Made by a program: the position numbers and the translations under genes. The notes under the pieces were generated by a model. It saw nothing but the letters and a program-made list of their open reading frames with translations. It searched no databases and was not told the origin of the DNA. Shown here piece after piece: positions 1 through 6,433 of a stretch of DNA of 8,599 nt (positions within the stretch are counted from its first letter, which is position 1; each line of letters starts with the position of its first letter). This stretch comes from an uncultured Bacteroidales bacterium (lineage in GTDB: Bacteria; Bacteroidota; Bacteroidia; Bacteroidales; JAUNSR01). The stretch is from contig CAMTOW010000069.1 of the NCBI GenBank assembly GCA_947074245.1, positions 1-8,599 of the forward strand. The letters are read 5' to 3'.

Positions 1-121
1 TTTTCAACAGATGTATTTACTTATTGTTCGGCCGGGAAGAGGTGAATTTTTAACCGTTCGATTGAATTGGGCGAAGGGGATACCGTCTTTTGGAAGAGAA
101 TTCGGAGTTGGGGGAAAATAA
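1..121 (+). other. Unresolved window edge, possible 3' end of an upstream + strand gene
   Basis: The terminator that begins at 123 reads best on the + strand, so a + strand transcript probably ends here. All three + frames are open from the window edge, with stops ending at 45, 53 and 121. None gives a recognisable C-terminus, and the stretch is too short to choose between them. The third frame would place its stop directly against the hairpin. I see no ribosome-binding site or promoter here and cannot name the gene. Confidence 0.25.
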
Positions 122-122
122 G

Positions 123-152
123 AAGGGCAGTCTATCACAGACCGCCCTTTTT
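123..152 (+). terminator. Rho-independent terminator of the gene upstream of the window
   Basis: An 11-bp stem (123-133 with 139-149) has one A-C mismatch at 129/143 and a 5-nt loop. It is followed at once by a T-run (148-152) and then a further T-rich stretch to about 157. Polarity favours the + strand, because the minus-strand exit has only a broken T-tract. It insulates panB from the upstream gene. Confidence 0.8.
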
Positions 153-160
153 ATTTTGGT

Positions 161-191
161 CACAAGGATATCGTTTAAACGATCCTTTGTG
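161..191. repeat. 31-nt interrupted palindrome
   Basis: The centre, 170-183, is a perfect 14-nt palindrome (ATCGTTTAAACGAT). The arms extend outward as CACAAGG (161-167) and CCTTTGTG (184-191), which pair with small bulges at 168-169 and 188. No T-tract follows, so it does not look like a terminator. A dimeric regulator site or an RNA hairpin is possible. Its function is unknown. Confidence 0.5.
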
Positions 192-222
192 CATCAATGT
201 AAAAATACCTCAATTTTTTTTG

Positions 223-303
223 ATTTTTAGGTATCTACGATTTAAGGTAAAAGTTCTTCAGGTTGTATTATTTAAGGTATTGTTATGGTTATGTATTTAA
301 GGT
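223..303 (+). repeat. Four short direct repeats, ATTTAAGGT type
   Basis: Exact 9-mers ATTTAAGGT begin at 240, 270 and 295, and a variant ATTTTTAGGT begins at 223. Start-to-start spacings are 17, 30 and 25 nt. They lie 240-320 nt upstream of the panB start. The context is AT-rich, so part of this may be chance. A regulator-binding array is one possibility. Confidence 0.4.
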
Positions 304-325
304 GTAACAAATATATTGTCTTTTT

Positions 326-333
326 TACATTTG
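326..333 (+). promoter_or_regulatory. Candidate distal -7 box, TACATTTG
   Basis: This matches the Bacteroidota -7 consensus TAnnTTTG exactly, but there is no TTTG-like -33 box at the usual distance. If used, it would give panB a leader of about 200 nt running through the 428-462 hairpin. It is weaker than the box at 507-514. Confidence 0.3.
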
Positions 334-486
334 TCAAGATTTTCAAGCGTGCTGTAAAACATAGGTTTTCGTTTGTCCGAACAAAAAAATAATTATTTGC
401 GGAATTTAATAAACAATTACATCAAGATGCGACTCTATCGGTTCATTTTGCAAGAGTCTGCAAAGTCAATAATTGCAAATATTTAA

Positions 487-514
487 TTTGTGTATTTTAA
501 AATAAATACCTTTG
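487..514 (+). promoter_or_regulatory. Likely panB promoter (TTTG, TACCTTTG)
   Basis: A TTTG at 487-490 lies 16 nt before a perfect TAnnTTTG box at 507-514. The spacing is a little shorter than the usual Bacteroidota gap. Transcription would begin near 521 and leave a leader of about 20 nt before the ATG at 541. The promoter lies inside the possible GTG-initiated N-terminal extension from 490, which argues against that extension. Confidence 0.6.
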
Positions 515-540
515 CAAGGATTCAATTAAACTATAACACT

Positions 541-1359
541 ATGTCAACTTATATTGAAGATACAAGAAAAGTAACCACACGCCGATTGGTCGAAATGAAA
601 TCACGCGGCGAAAAGATATCGATGCTTACCGCTTACGACTATACGATGGCTAAAATCGTCGATGGAGCCGGGATGGACGTGATCCTGGTTGGCGATTCTG
701 CATCCAACGTAATGGCAGGTAACGTGACCACACTTCCGATGACACTCGATCAGATGATTTATCATGCTCAGTCGGTCGTGCGCGGCGTGAAGCGCGCGCT
801 GGTCGTAGTCGATATGCCGTTCGGTACGTATCAGGGTAACTCGAAAGAGGCTCTTTCCAACGCGATCCGCATCATGAAAGAAACCGGAGCCGACTGTCTG
901 AAACTCGAAGGTGGTTCTGAAATCCGCGAATCGATCGAACGAATCCTGACGGCGGGTATCCCGGTGATGGGACATCTCGGGCTGACTCCGCAATCGATCA
1001 ATAAATTCGGTACCTATACCGTACGCGCCAAAGATGAGGCCGAAGCAGCCAAATTGCGCGAAGACGCGAAGTTACTCGAAGAAATCGGATGTTGCTCTAT
1101 GGTGCTTGAAAAAATTCCGGCGTCTTTGGCTACCGAAGTTTCTCAATCGCTGTCGATCCCAACGATCGGTATCGGTGCGGGAAGCGGTTGTGACGGACAG
1201 GTGCTTGTCGTTCACGATATGCTGGGGATGAATCAGGGCTTCTCGCCACGATTCCTTCGCCGTTATGCCGATCTGCATCATATCATGACCGAAGCGATCC
1301 ATGATTATGTTGTGGATGTGAAAGCGGGTGATTTCCCGAATGCCAACGAACAATATTGA
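541..1359 (+). CDS. panB: 3-methyl-2-oxobutanoate hydroxymethyltransferase (ketopantoate hydroxymethyltransferase)
   Basis: A cytoplasmic enzyme that transfers a hydroxymethyl group from 5,10-methylene-tetrahydrofolate to 2-oxoisovalerate, giving ketopantoate, the first committed step to pantothenate and coenzyme A. The 272-residue product matches the usual 260-280 length and reads as a complete TIM barrel. By analogy with E. coli PanB, the Mg ligands are Asp52 (VGDS), Asp91 (VDMPF) and Glu123 (KLEGG), and the catalytic base is Glu190 (VLEKIP). Family signatures GHLGLTPQ (144-151) and IGIGAG (209-214) are intact. The reading frame stays open back to a GTG at 490. I chose the ATG at 541 because the family begins around this point (MSTYIEDTRKVTT) and because the promoter occupies the extension. 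It is transcribed alone, since panC and panD are not in the window. No Shine-Dalgarno sequence is visible, as is normal for this phylum. Confidence 0.97.
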   Translation: MSTYIEDTRKVTTRRLVEMKSRGEKISMLTAYDYTMAKIVDGAGMDVILVGDSASNVMAGNVTTLPMTLDQMIYHAQSVVRGVKRALVVVDMPFGTYQGNSKEALSNAIRIMKETGADCLKLEGGSEIRESIERILTAGIPVMGHLGLTPQSINKFGTYTVRAKDEAEAAKLREDAKLLEEIGCCSMVLEKIPASLATEVSQSLSIPTIGIGAGSGCDGQVLVVHDMLGMNQGFSPRFLRRYADLHHIMTEAIHDYVVDVKAGDFPNANEQY

Positions 1360-1660
1360 TTTAAAAAACGATCGTGCCTGATAAACGATCGAATTCCGCT
1401 TGGAAGAAACGGGATTCGCGCTTGAGCGTTGTTCGTTTAAAGGCGTCGTAACGATCATTCGCACGTGACGAAACGAGCGTTAACAGGTGGGTAAATCTGC
1501 GTTTATACGCCGGATAATCGGTTTTGTTGAGGCGTATCCTTTATTTCGGTCAGGCGGAAAATCTTAAAAGATCATTCGCTCTGTCTGGTTTACTCCCTGA
1601 TCCGGTTCTTATTCCGATCGAAGCGACAGTATGGTTGCGAAATCCATTTCAAGAAATAAA
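1360..1660. other. Gap between convergent panB and fabI; no gene seen
   Basis: The 355-bp space between the panB stop and the fabI stop holds hairpins at both ends (1364-1391 and 1661-1692). A weaker inverted repeat (ATACGCC at 1505-1511 with GGCGTAT at 1531-1537) lies between them. A 61-codon frame at 1524-1709 runs into the fabI terminator and resembles nothing known. I see no tRNA-like fold and no TAnnTTTG box on either strand. Confidence 0.5.
1364..1391 (-). terminator. Terminator-like hairpin reading on the minus strand, just behind panB
   Basis: Arms 1369-1375 (CGATCGT) and 1385-1391 (ACGATCG) form a 7-bp stem with a 9-nt loop. Read on the minus strand, the stem is followed by six Ts (complement of the A-run before 1369). 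On the + strand the hairpin is followed by AATTCCG, which is not a T-tract. It would therefore stop minus-strand transcripts entering panB, for example read-through from fabI. It could still help to stabilise the panB 3' end. Confidence 0.5.
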
Positions 1661-1692
1661 AAAACGAGCTGACTTTCGGGTCAGCTCGTTTT
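1654..1692 (-). terminator. fabI rho-independent terminator
   Basis: A perfect 13-bp stem (1661-1673 with 1680-1692) with a 6-nt loop starts 22 nt beyond the fabI stop. On the minus strand a run of Ts follows. On the + strand there are four Ts, so it may work in both directions and also stop panB transcripts. Confidence 0.85.
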
Positions 1693-1714
1693 CGTTTATA
1701 AGGATGTAGTAAGA

Positions 1715-2575
1715 TCAACCGTAGATGATATGTCCTTCTTCATCGGTATTAGTCTCAACGAAACTTTTGTTGTATTGAGTCATACCGCGCAAAGACATAC
1801 CCATGCTTGAGAATCCACCGTCGTGGAACAGGTTCTGCATAGTTACTTTTTTCGTAAGGTCAGAGAACATTACGATACAGTAGTCTGCACATTCGTCAGC
1901 ATCTGCGTTTCCAAGCGGAGACATACGATCTGAGAAGTCGCACAATCCGTCGAATCCTTTCACACCGCTTCCGGCAGTAGTCATCGTAGGAGACTGAGAG
2001 ATGGTATTTACGCGTACGCCTTTTTCACGTCCGTAGATGTAACCGAAGCTGCGAGCGATCGATTCAAGCAAAGATTTCGCATCTGCCATGTCGTTGTATC
2101 CGAAGAACGTACGCTGAGCAGCTACGTAAGAAAGAGCAAGGATCGAACCACCTTCTGTGATCGCGTCTTGTTTTTTAGCAACCTGCATCATTTTGTGGAA
2201 TGAGATCGCAGAGATATCAAGAGTTTTTTCAAGCAAATCGTAGTCAAGATCATCGTAAGTACGTTTTTTACGTACGTTCGGCGACATACCGATTGAGTGA
2301 AGAACGAAATCGATTTTTCCTCCAAGGATTTCCTGTGCTTTCGTGAAAAGCATTTCAAGGTCTTCAATGTTTGTCGCATCGGCAGGAATCACTTCTGCGT
2401 TCAGTTTAGCACCCAGTTCGCTAACTGTACCCATACGTACTGCTACCGGAGTGTTTGTCAAGACGATCTGAGCGCCTTCTTCAACTGCTTTTTCTGCAAC
2501 TTTCCATGCGATAGACATATCGTTAAGCGCTCCGAAAATGATACCTCTTTTACCTTTTAATAGATTATAAGCCAT
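1715..2575 (-). CDS. fabI: Enoyl-[acyl-carrier-protein] reductase (NADH), FabI type
   Basis: Reduces trans-2-enoyl-ACP to acyl-ACP in the last step of each type II fatty-acid elongation cycle, in the cytoplasm as a homotetramer. The 286-residue sequence is a short-chain dehydrogenase fold. It shows the N-terminal nucleotide-binding segment (GIIFGALNDMSIAW, 11-24), the HSIG segment (93-96) and the FabI active site Tyr150 and Tyr160-x6-Lys167 within SYVAAQRTFFGYNDMADAK. The QSPTMTTAGSG segment (194-204) is the substrate loop. Compared with E. coli FabI (262 residues) it carries a C-terminal tail of about 25 residues ending HIIYG. From memory this tail is usual in Bacteroidales, so it is not a read-through artefact. 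The ATG start at 2575 gives the expected N-terminus MAYNLLKGKRG. The gene has its own promoter candidate and terminator, so it is probably monocistronic although murF-alr lies upstream on the same strand. Confidence 0.96.
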   Translation of the reverse strand: MAYNLLKGKRGIIFGALNDMSIAWKVAEKAVEEGAQIVLTNTPVAVRMGTVSELGAKLNAEVIPADATNIEDLEMLFTKAQEILGGKIDFVLHSIGMSPNVRKKRTYDDLDYDLLEKTLDISAISFHKMMQVAKKQDAITEGGSILALSYVAAQRTFFGYNDMADAKSLLESIARSFGYIYGREKGVRVNTISQSPTMTTAGSGVKGFDGLCDFSDRMSPLGNADADECADYCIVMFSDLTKKVTMQNLFHDGGFSSMGMSLRGMTQYNKSFVETNTDEEGHIIYG

Positions 2576-2641
2576 ACTTATTACTGTATATTTTTAAAAC
2601 TTTAAATAGAACCTGAAGATGTATGTGTTTGAAAAACGGCA

Positions 2642-2649
2642 CAAAACTA
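2642..2649 (-). promoter_or_regulatory. Candidate fabI -7 box, TAGTTTTG
   Basis: On the minus strand this matches TAnnTTTG and lies between the murF-alr terminator and fabI. It would give a leader of about 60 nt. I see no clear -33 TTTG at the usual distance, so the call rests on the -7 box and position alone. Confidence 0.4.
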
Positions 2650-2711
2650 ACAAAAATGTGTAGATATTCAGCCTTTTCAATCAGAAAAAGAGCTTTTTAA
2701 TTGTCGGACCG

Positions 2712-2751
2712 CGAAAAAGAAAAGCCTGTCTTTTTATGAAAAGACAGGCTT
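2712..2751 (-). terminator. murF-alr rho-independent terminator
   Basis: A perfect 13-bp stem (2722-2734 with 2739-2751) with a 4-nt loop begins 21 nt after the murF-alr stop. On the minus strand it is followed by TTCTTTTTC. It separates murF-alr from fabI on the same strand. Confidence 0.85.
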
Positions 2752-2771
2752 GGGAATGTATCTGATCGTAC

Positions 2772-5237
2772 TTATTCGTGATAATAAATCCGTTTGACGC
2801 GCGAAGAAACCGATGTGATGATCTCATACGGAATCGTGTCGAGCCAATCCGAAATATAGGTGACGGGAAGATCGTCGCCGAAGAGAACCACGTGGTCGCC
2901 TTCGTTGCAAACGGCATCGGTGATGTCTACCATCATAGCGTCCATACAGATGTTTCCGATAGTCGGGCACTGGTATCCATTGATCAGTACATGCGCTTTG
3001 CCGTTGCCCAGATGGCGATCGTATCCGTCGGCATATCCGATCGGAACGATGGCGATGCGGGATTTGCGTTTGAGGACTCCTTTACGCGAATAACCGATGC
3101 TTTCGCCCGCTTCAAGTTCTTTGATCTGCAGGATCGTCGAACGAAGCGTGCTGACGTTGCGCAAATGCATATCCACTCCCGAGGCTTCGATGCCATACAG
3201 GCCGATACCGATTCGCACCATGTCGAGTTGCTCTTCGGGCATCCGTTCGATTCCGGCGGAATTGAGGATATGTTTCAGTATTTTATACGACGACGCTTTT
3301 TCGATTTTTTCGGCACACGCTTTGAACGTAACGATCTGTTTGCGCGTAAACTCATCGAAACAAGGATCGTCGGCTCCGGCAAGATGAGAGAATACGGAGC
3401 GGACTACGACGGTGCTTTGAGATTTGAGCAGGTCGATCAGTTCGTCGATCTCTTCGGGTAGAAATCCCAGACGGTGCATTCCCGAATCGATCTTGATGTG
3501 GATCGGGAAATTGGTGATGCCCAGAATCTCTCCTTCGTGGATGAACGCTTTCAGGATCTTGAAGCTGTATATCTCCGGTTCGAGACGATAGGCGAACAGG
3601 GTGCGGAAGGTGCTGAACTCGGGATTCATCACCATGATCGGTGTCGTGATTCCCTCTTTGCGCAAAGCGCTTCCCTCGTCGGCTACCGCTACGGCCAGGT
3701 AGTTGACTCCCAGATCTTGCAGTGTCTTAGCCAATTCGAACGAACCGGCTCCGTATCCGAACGCTTTTACCATGCAGGTGGTATAAGTGGACGGTTTTAA
3801 TTTCTCCTTATATTGATTGTAGTTGTGCACGATGGCATCGAGATTCACCTCCAGGATCGTTTCATGCTGCTTGAGTTCGAGCCGTTCGGAAATCTCTTCG
3901 AAATGGAAGTTTCGCGCTCCTTTGAGCAGGATCAGTTCGTTTTGGAAATGATCGGCGGCTCCTGATTTGAGAAACTCTTCGGTCGTCAAGTAAAACTCCT
4001 TTTCCATGGAGAAGAACCCTTCGTTTTCCATCAGGTCGCGTCCGATGCCGATGATTCGGTCTACTTTTTTACGCTGACATAGTTCGGCTACTTTGCGATA
4101 AAGCGCCTTGGGCAGTAGTCCGGTCTGAAGGATATCGGAAAGAACGAGCGTATTGCGATGTTCGTCCGATGATCTGCGCATCTGAAAATCGAGCGCGATA
4201 TCGAGCGAGTTGATATCGGAATTATAGGTGTCGTTGATGATGAGGCAATTGTTTTTTCCCTCTTTCACTTCGAGGCGCATCGCCACGGGCTCGAGTAGGG
4301 ACATGCGTTCGGCGATGACCGATCCCGTATAACCCAGATAAAGCATGACTGCCAGACACTGGATTGCGTTTTCGATTGACGCGTCTTCGATGAACGGAAT
4401 CTCAAATCCGCCCTCCAGCCCCAGGAACGTATAGCGGATGATGGTGGAATTGTCGTTTTTCTCGATCTGCGAGATGTAGATCGGGCGGTTGCGGTCTTTG
4501 CGCGACCAGGCGATTTCGCGGGTGCCGAGACACGCTTCTTCGATGGCGGTGGCAAGAAGGATATTGTCGCCGTCATAAACAATCAGATCGGATCCTTTGA
4601 AAAGCTGGATCTTCTCGTCGGTTTTCTGTCGGAAATTATCGAAATTCTCCTGATGCGTATCGCCGATGTTGGTAAGGATACCGATCGTAGGGCGGATGAT
4701 ATCGGCGATGCGATCCATCTCATTGGTTTTGGAGATGCCCGCTTCGAAGATACCCAGATTGGTATCGGGGGTAAGTTGCCAAACGGAAAGCGGAACGCCG
4801 ATCTGCGAATTGTAGCTGCGAGGCGATCGAACGATGTTCCGGTCGGTATGCATCAACTGATAGAGCCACTCTTTAACGATGGTTTTGCCATTGCTGCCGG
4901 TAATCCCGATGATTGGAATATGGAAACGTAGCCGATGATGGCGCGCGAGCAGTTGCAGGGCGCGCAGGGCATCTTTGACACAAAGGAAATTGGCGTCGGA
5001 GAATGCGTCCCGCTGTTCGGGCATATCGGTTACGACGAAATTTCGTACTCCTTTATTATATAGGAGCGGAATGTATTTATGTCCGTCGTTTTTCGCGCTG
5101 CTCAGTGCGAAAAACAGACTTTCTTCAGGGAAGGTCAGGGAACGGCTGTCGGTCAGCAGGACACTGACCATTGCCGGATGAAGATTCTCTGCAGTTGCAC
5201 CGATGATATCGGCTATCTCTTTGATAGAATAATGCAT
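2772..5237 (-). CDS. murF-alr: Bifunctional UDP-MurNAc-tripeptide:D-alanyl-D-alanine ligase / alanine racemase
   Basis: An 821-residue cytoplasmic fusion of two peptidoglycan precursor enzymes. The N-terminal half (about 1-455) is MurF, which uses ATP to add D-Ala-D-Ala to UDP-MurNAc-tripeptide. It has the P-loop GITGSNGKT (111-119, Lys118), the Mur-type segment FEAGISKTNEM (164-174), the NIGDTH segment (190-195) with Lys209 as the likely carbamylated lysine, and NDTYNSDINSL (335-345), the counterpart of DDTYNANVGSM in E. coli MurF. The C-terminal half (about 462-818) is a PLP-dependent fold type III alanine racemase. Lys491 in VKAFGYG should hold PLP, and Tyr716 in SIGYSRKG should be the second catalytic base. 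RIGIGLYG (675-682) and GNICMDAMMVD (761-771) are also present. There are no breaks in either half. This fusion is known in Bacteroidetes. The start at 5237 gives the expected MurF N-terminus. It lies 24 nt after the GSCFA gene and is probably cotranscribed with it. Confidence 0.96.
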   Translation of the reverse strand: MHYSIKEIADIIGATAENLHPAMVSVLLTDSRSLTFPEESLFFALSSAKNDGHKYIPLLYNKGVRNFVVTDMPEQRDAFSDANFLCVKDALRALQLLARHHRLRFHIPIIGITGSNGKTIVKEWLYQLMHTDRNIVRSPRSYNSQIGVPLSVWQLTPDTNLGIFEAGISKTNEMDRIADIIRPTIGILTNIGDTHQENFDNFRQKTDEKIQLFKGSDLIVYDGDNILLATAIEEACLGTREIAWSRKDRNRPIYISQIEKNDNSTIIRYTFLGLEGGFEIPFIEDASIENAIQCLAVMLYLGYTGSVIAERMSLLEPVAMRLEVKEGKNNCLIINDTYNSDINSLDIALDFQMRRSSDEHRNTLVLSDILQTGLLPKALYRKVAELCQRKKVDRIIGIGRDLMENEGFFSMEKEFYLTTEEFLKSGAADHFQNELILLKGARNFHFEEISERLELKQHETILEVNLDAIVHNYNQYKEKLKPSTYTTCMVKAFGYGAGSFELAKTLQDLGVNYLAVAVADEGSALRKEGITTPIMVMNPEFSTFRTLFAYRLEPEIYSFKILKAFIHEGEILGITNFPIHIKIDSGMHRLGFLPEEIDELIDLLKSQSTVVVRSVFSHLAGADDPCFDEFTRKQIVTFKACAEKIEKASSYKILKHILNSAGIERMPEEQLDMVRIGIGLYGIEASGVDMHLRNVSTLRSTILQIKELEAGESIGYSRKGVLKRKSRIAIVPIGYADGYDRHLGNGKAHVLINGYQCPTIGNICMDAMMVDITDAVCNEGDHVVLFGDDLPVTYISDWLDTIPYEIITSVSSRVKRIYYHE

Positions 5238-5261
5238 GGAGGAGAACTTTTAGAATGAATG

Positions 5262-6266
5262 TTATAGGTCGGGTGAGTCGAGATGACTCAGGCGGTCTTT
5301 AAACTGAAGTAACAGTTTTTCTAATGTAAAGAAATGATTTTTCTTTATTAAATGTTCGATTGTTTCTATGTTTTGTGTTAAAAAACGCCTGTAAGTGGGA
5401 GAATTCGGGTGTTGTGGTCGATGATTCCATGCTTTTAGTAGCTTTTCGCATTCCGAAACGATCTTTTGGGTTTCGGGAGCGAAGTAGGTTTCGGCAAATT
5501 TCGAACGAATGTATTTGATGGCGGTATCGCTCGGGTGGACCATATCTTCGGCATAGAACCGGTAGTCGCGTAAATCGTCGAGCATCATCTCGTAGGCTTC
5601 GAAATAACTGCATGCTTCAAACTCCGAACACAGATGATCGGCAGCCAGAAGAAGGGTGCTTTTGCTGAGCTGATTGCCATGGAGCGTATCTTTGATATGA
5701 CGGATCGGACTGACCGTGAACACCAGTTGCAGATCGGGATTGAGCGCTTGCAGCCGGGTGATGAGCGGACGCCAGATATCAACGATCTCATCGACACTCA
5801 TTCTGCGTCGGGTGAACAGGCGTTCGGGTTGTTTATGGCAGTTGGAAACTACACGTCCGGTTTCTTTCAGCTCATAAACCCATGCCGTGCCGAAGGTGAT
5901 CAGCAGGAATCGGCTTTGCAAAAGATGGGCGCGTGCCCGGGATTGGGCGGTATCGATCGAGGCTAGCATCTCATCAGCCGAAGACATCGAAAAACGGGAA
6001 TGATGGTCGTAGCTATGATGGACGCCGTTGGTTTCAAACAGATCCTGCCGCGTGTATTGTTTCTGATCTATCAGATGAAGGAGCGTTTCGGCTGCCGAAG
6101 CGGGGTTGTAAACGATGCCGGCGGGATTGACCACGACGTCGAAGAAATGCGCTTCGAGCCATGAGCCGATGTTCTCGGTAAAACAAGATCCGATCAGAAG
6201 AAGTTTGTCGGAGAAGCGGATCCGGATCGGAGCGGATGCGGGGATAAGTTCGGTTCTGAATATCAT
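5262..6266 (-). CDS. GSCFA-domain protein, predicted SGNH-fold hydrolase, substrate unknown
   Basis: A 334-residue member of the GSCFA family, named after its N-terminal motif and placed in the SGNH/GDSL hydrolase clan. Visible signatures are GSCFTENIG (26-34), NPAGIVYNP (47-55), TFGTAWVY (124-131), NCHKQP (142-147), FTVSPIRHIKD (183-193) and the C-terminal FYAEDMVHPS (237-246). By analogy with SGNH enzymes, Ser27 is the candidate nucleophile and Asp241-x2-His244 the candidate Asp/His pair. That assignment is an inference. No signal peptide or membrane segment is seen, so it should act in the cytoplasm. The last 50 residues are helical and charged. The ATG at 6266 gives the usual family start (MIFRTELIP). 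It is the first gene of a likely two-gene operon with murF-alr, which suggests a link to envelope precursor metabolism. No reaction can be assigned. Confidence 0.92.
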   Translation of the reverse strand: MIFRTELIPASAPIRIRFSDKLLLIGSCFTENIGSWLEAHFFDVVVNPAGIVYNPASAAETLLHLIDQKQYTRQDLFETNGVHHSYDHHSRFSMSSADEMLASIDTAQSRARAHLLQSRFLLITFGTAWVYELKETGRVVSNCHKQPERLFTRRRMSVDEIVDIWRPLITRLQALNPDLQLVFTVSPIRHIKDTLHGNQLSKSTLLLAADHLCSEFEACSYFEAYEMMLDDLRDYRFYAEDMVHPSDTAIKYIRSKFAETYFAPETQKIVSECEKLLKAWNHRPQHPNSPTYRRFLTQNIETIEHLIKKNHFFTLEKLLLQFKDRLSHLDSPDL

Positions 6267-6283
6267 AGCTGACGCCTTTTTTA

Positions 6284-6291
6284 CAAAGTTA
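6284..6291 (-). promoter_or_regulatory. -7 box TAACTTTG of the GSCFA-murF-alr operon
   Basis: Read on the minus strand, this is an exact TAnnTTTG box. Transcription would start near 6277, leaving only about 10 nt before the ATG at 6266, a near-leaderless mRNA. No convincing -33 TTTG is present at the normal distance. Confidence 0.5.
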
Positions 6292-6376
6292 ATGAATCGC
6301 TCGCCCAGAACATCGGTTCGGTAGGCGGCAAAGTGTTTTTGTAAGCTGTTTTTTTCCTTTTGAAAGGGTAAAATGC

Positions 6377-6384
6377 TAACTTTG
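6377..6384 (+). promoter_or_regulatory. -7 box TAACTTTG of the fumarase promoter
   Basis: An exact TAnnTTTG box 50 nt before the fumarase ATG. It predicts a start near 6391 and a leader of about 43 nt. The nearest TTTG upstream (6359-6362) is only 14 nt away, closer than the usual -33 spacing. The box is identical to the one on the opposite strand at 6284-6291. Confidence 0.55.
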
Positions 6385-6433
6385 GGACGCTAAGAGAATT
6401 CATTAGACCTAACATTTATATCACTATAAAATT

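Larger units (their letters stand above)
153..540 (+). other. Long AT-rich gap upstream of panB; no gene seen
   Basis: About 390 bp without a credible gene. In order it holds an interrupted palindrome at 161-191, a T8 tract at 214-221, and four short repeats of the type ATTTAAGGT (223, 240, 270, 295). A TAnnTTTG box lies at 326-333. A small hairpin (428-436 with 453-462, one bulge) and the likely panB promoter at 487-514 follow. A possible 77-codon reading frame from 67 to 300 runs straight through the terminator hairpin, has a composition unlike a protein, and was not accepted. Confidence 0.6.

Noticed and set aside
204..234. ATACCT / AGGTAT inverted repeat around a T8 tract
   Set aside because: A 6-bp stem with an 18-nt loop in AT-rich DNA is likely chance. 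The T8 lies in non-coding DNA, so a phase-variation role has no support.
67..300. 77-codon + strand frame before panB
   Set aside because: It crosses the terminator hairpin at 123-152 and the AT-rich repeat region, has no family resemblance and ends in low-complexity hydrophobic codons.
601..993. 130-codon minus-strand frame opposite panB
   Set aside because: It lies inside the panB coding region, is rich in His, Arg and Asp typical of antisense frames, and has no promoter.
1505..1537. ATACGCC / GGCGTAT inverted repeat as a terminator
   Set aside because: The stem is only 7 bp with a 19-nt loop and the following T-stretch is broken, so it is too weak to call.
1605..1625. GGTTC-like word that might be a tRNA T-arm
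   Set aside because: No matching T-stem, anticodon arm or acceptor stem could be built around it.
1524..1709. 61-codon + strand frame between panB and fabI
   Set aside because: It runs through the fabI terminator hairpin and resembles no protein I know.
2778..3461. 227-codon + strand frame opposite the racemase half of murF-alr
   Set aside because: It is entirely antisense to a strongly supported coding region. Such long frames arise from the codon bias of the real gene, and it shows no domain.
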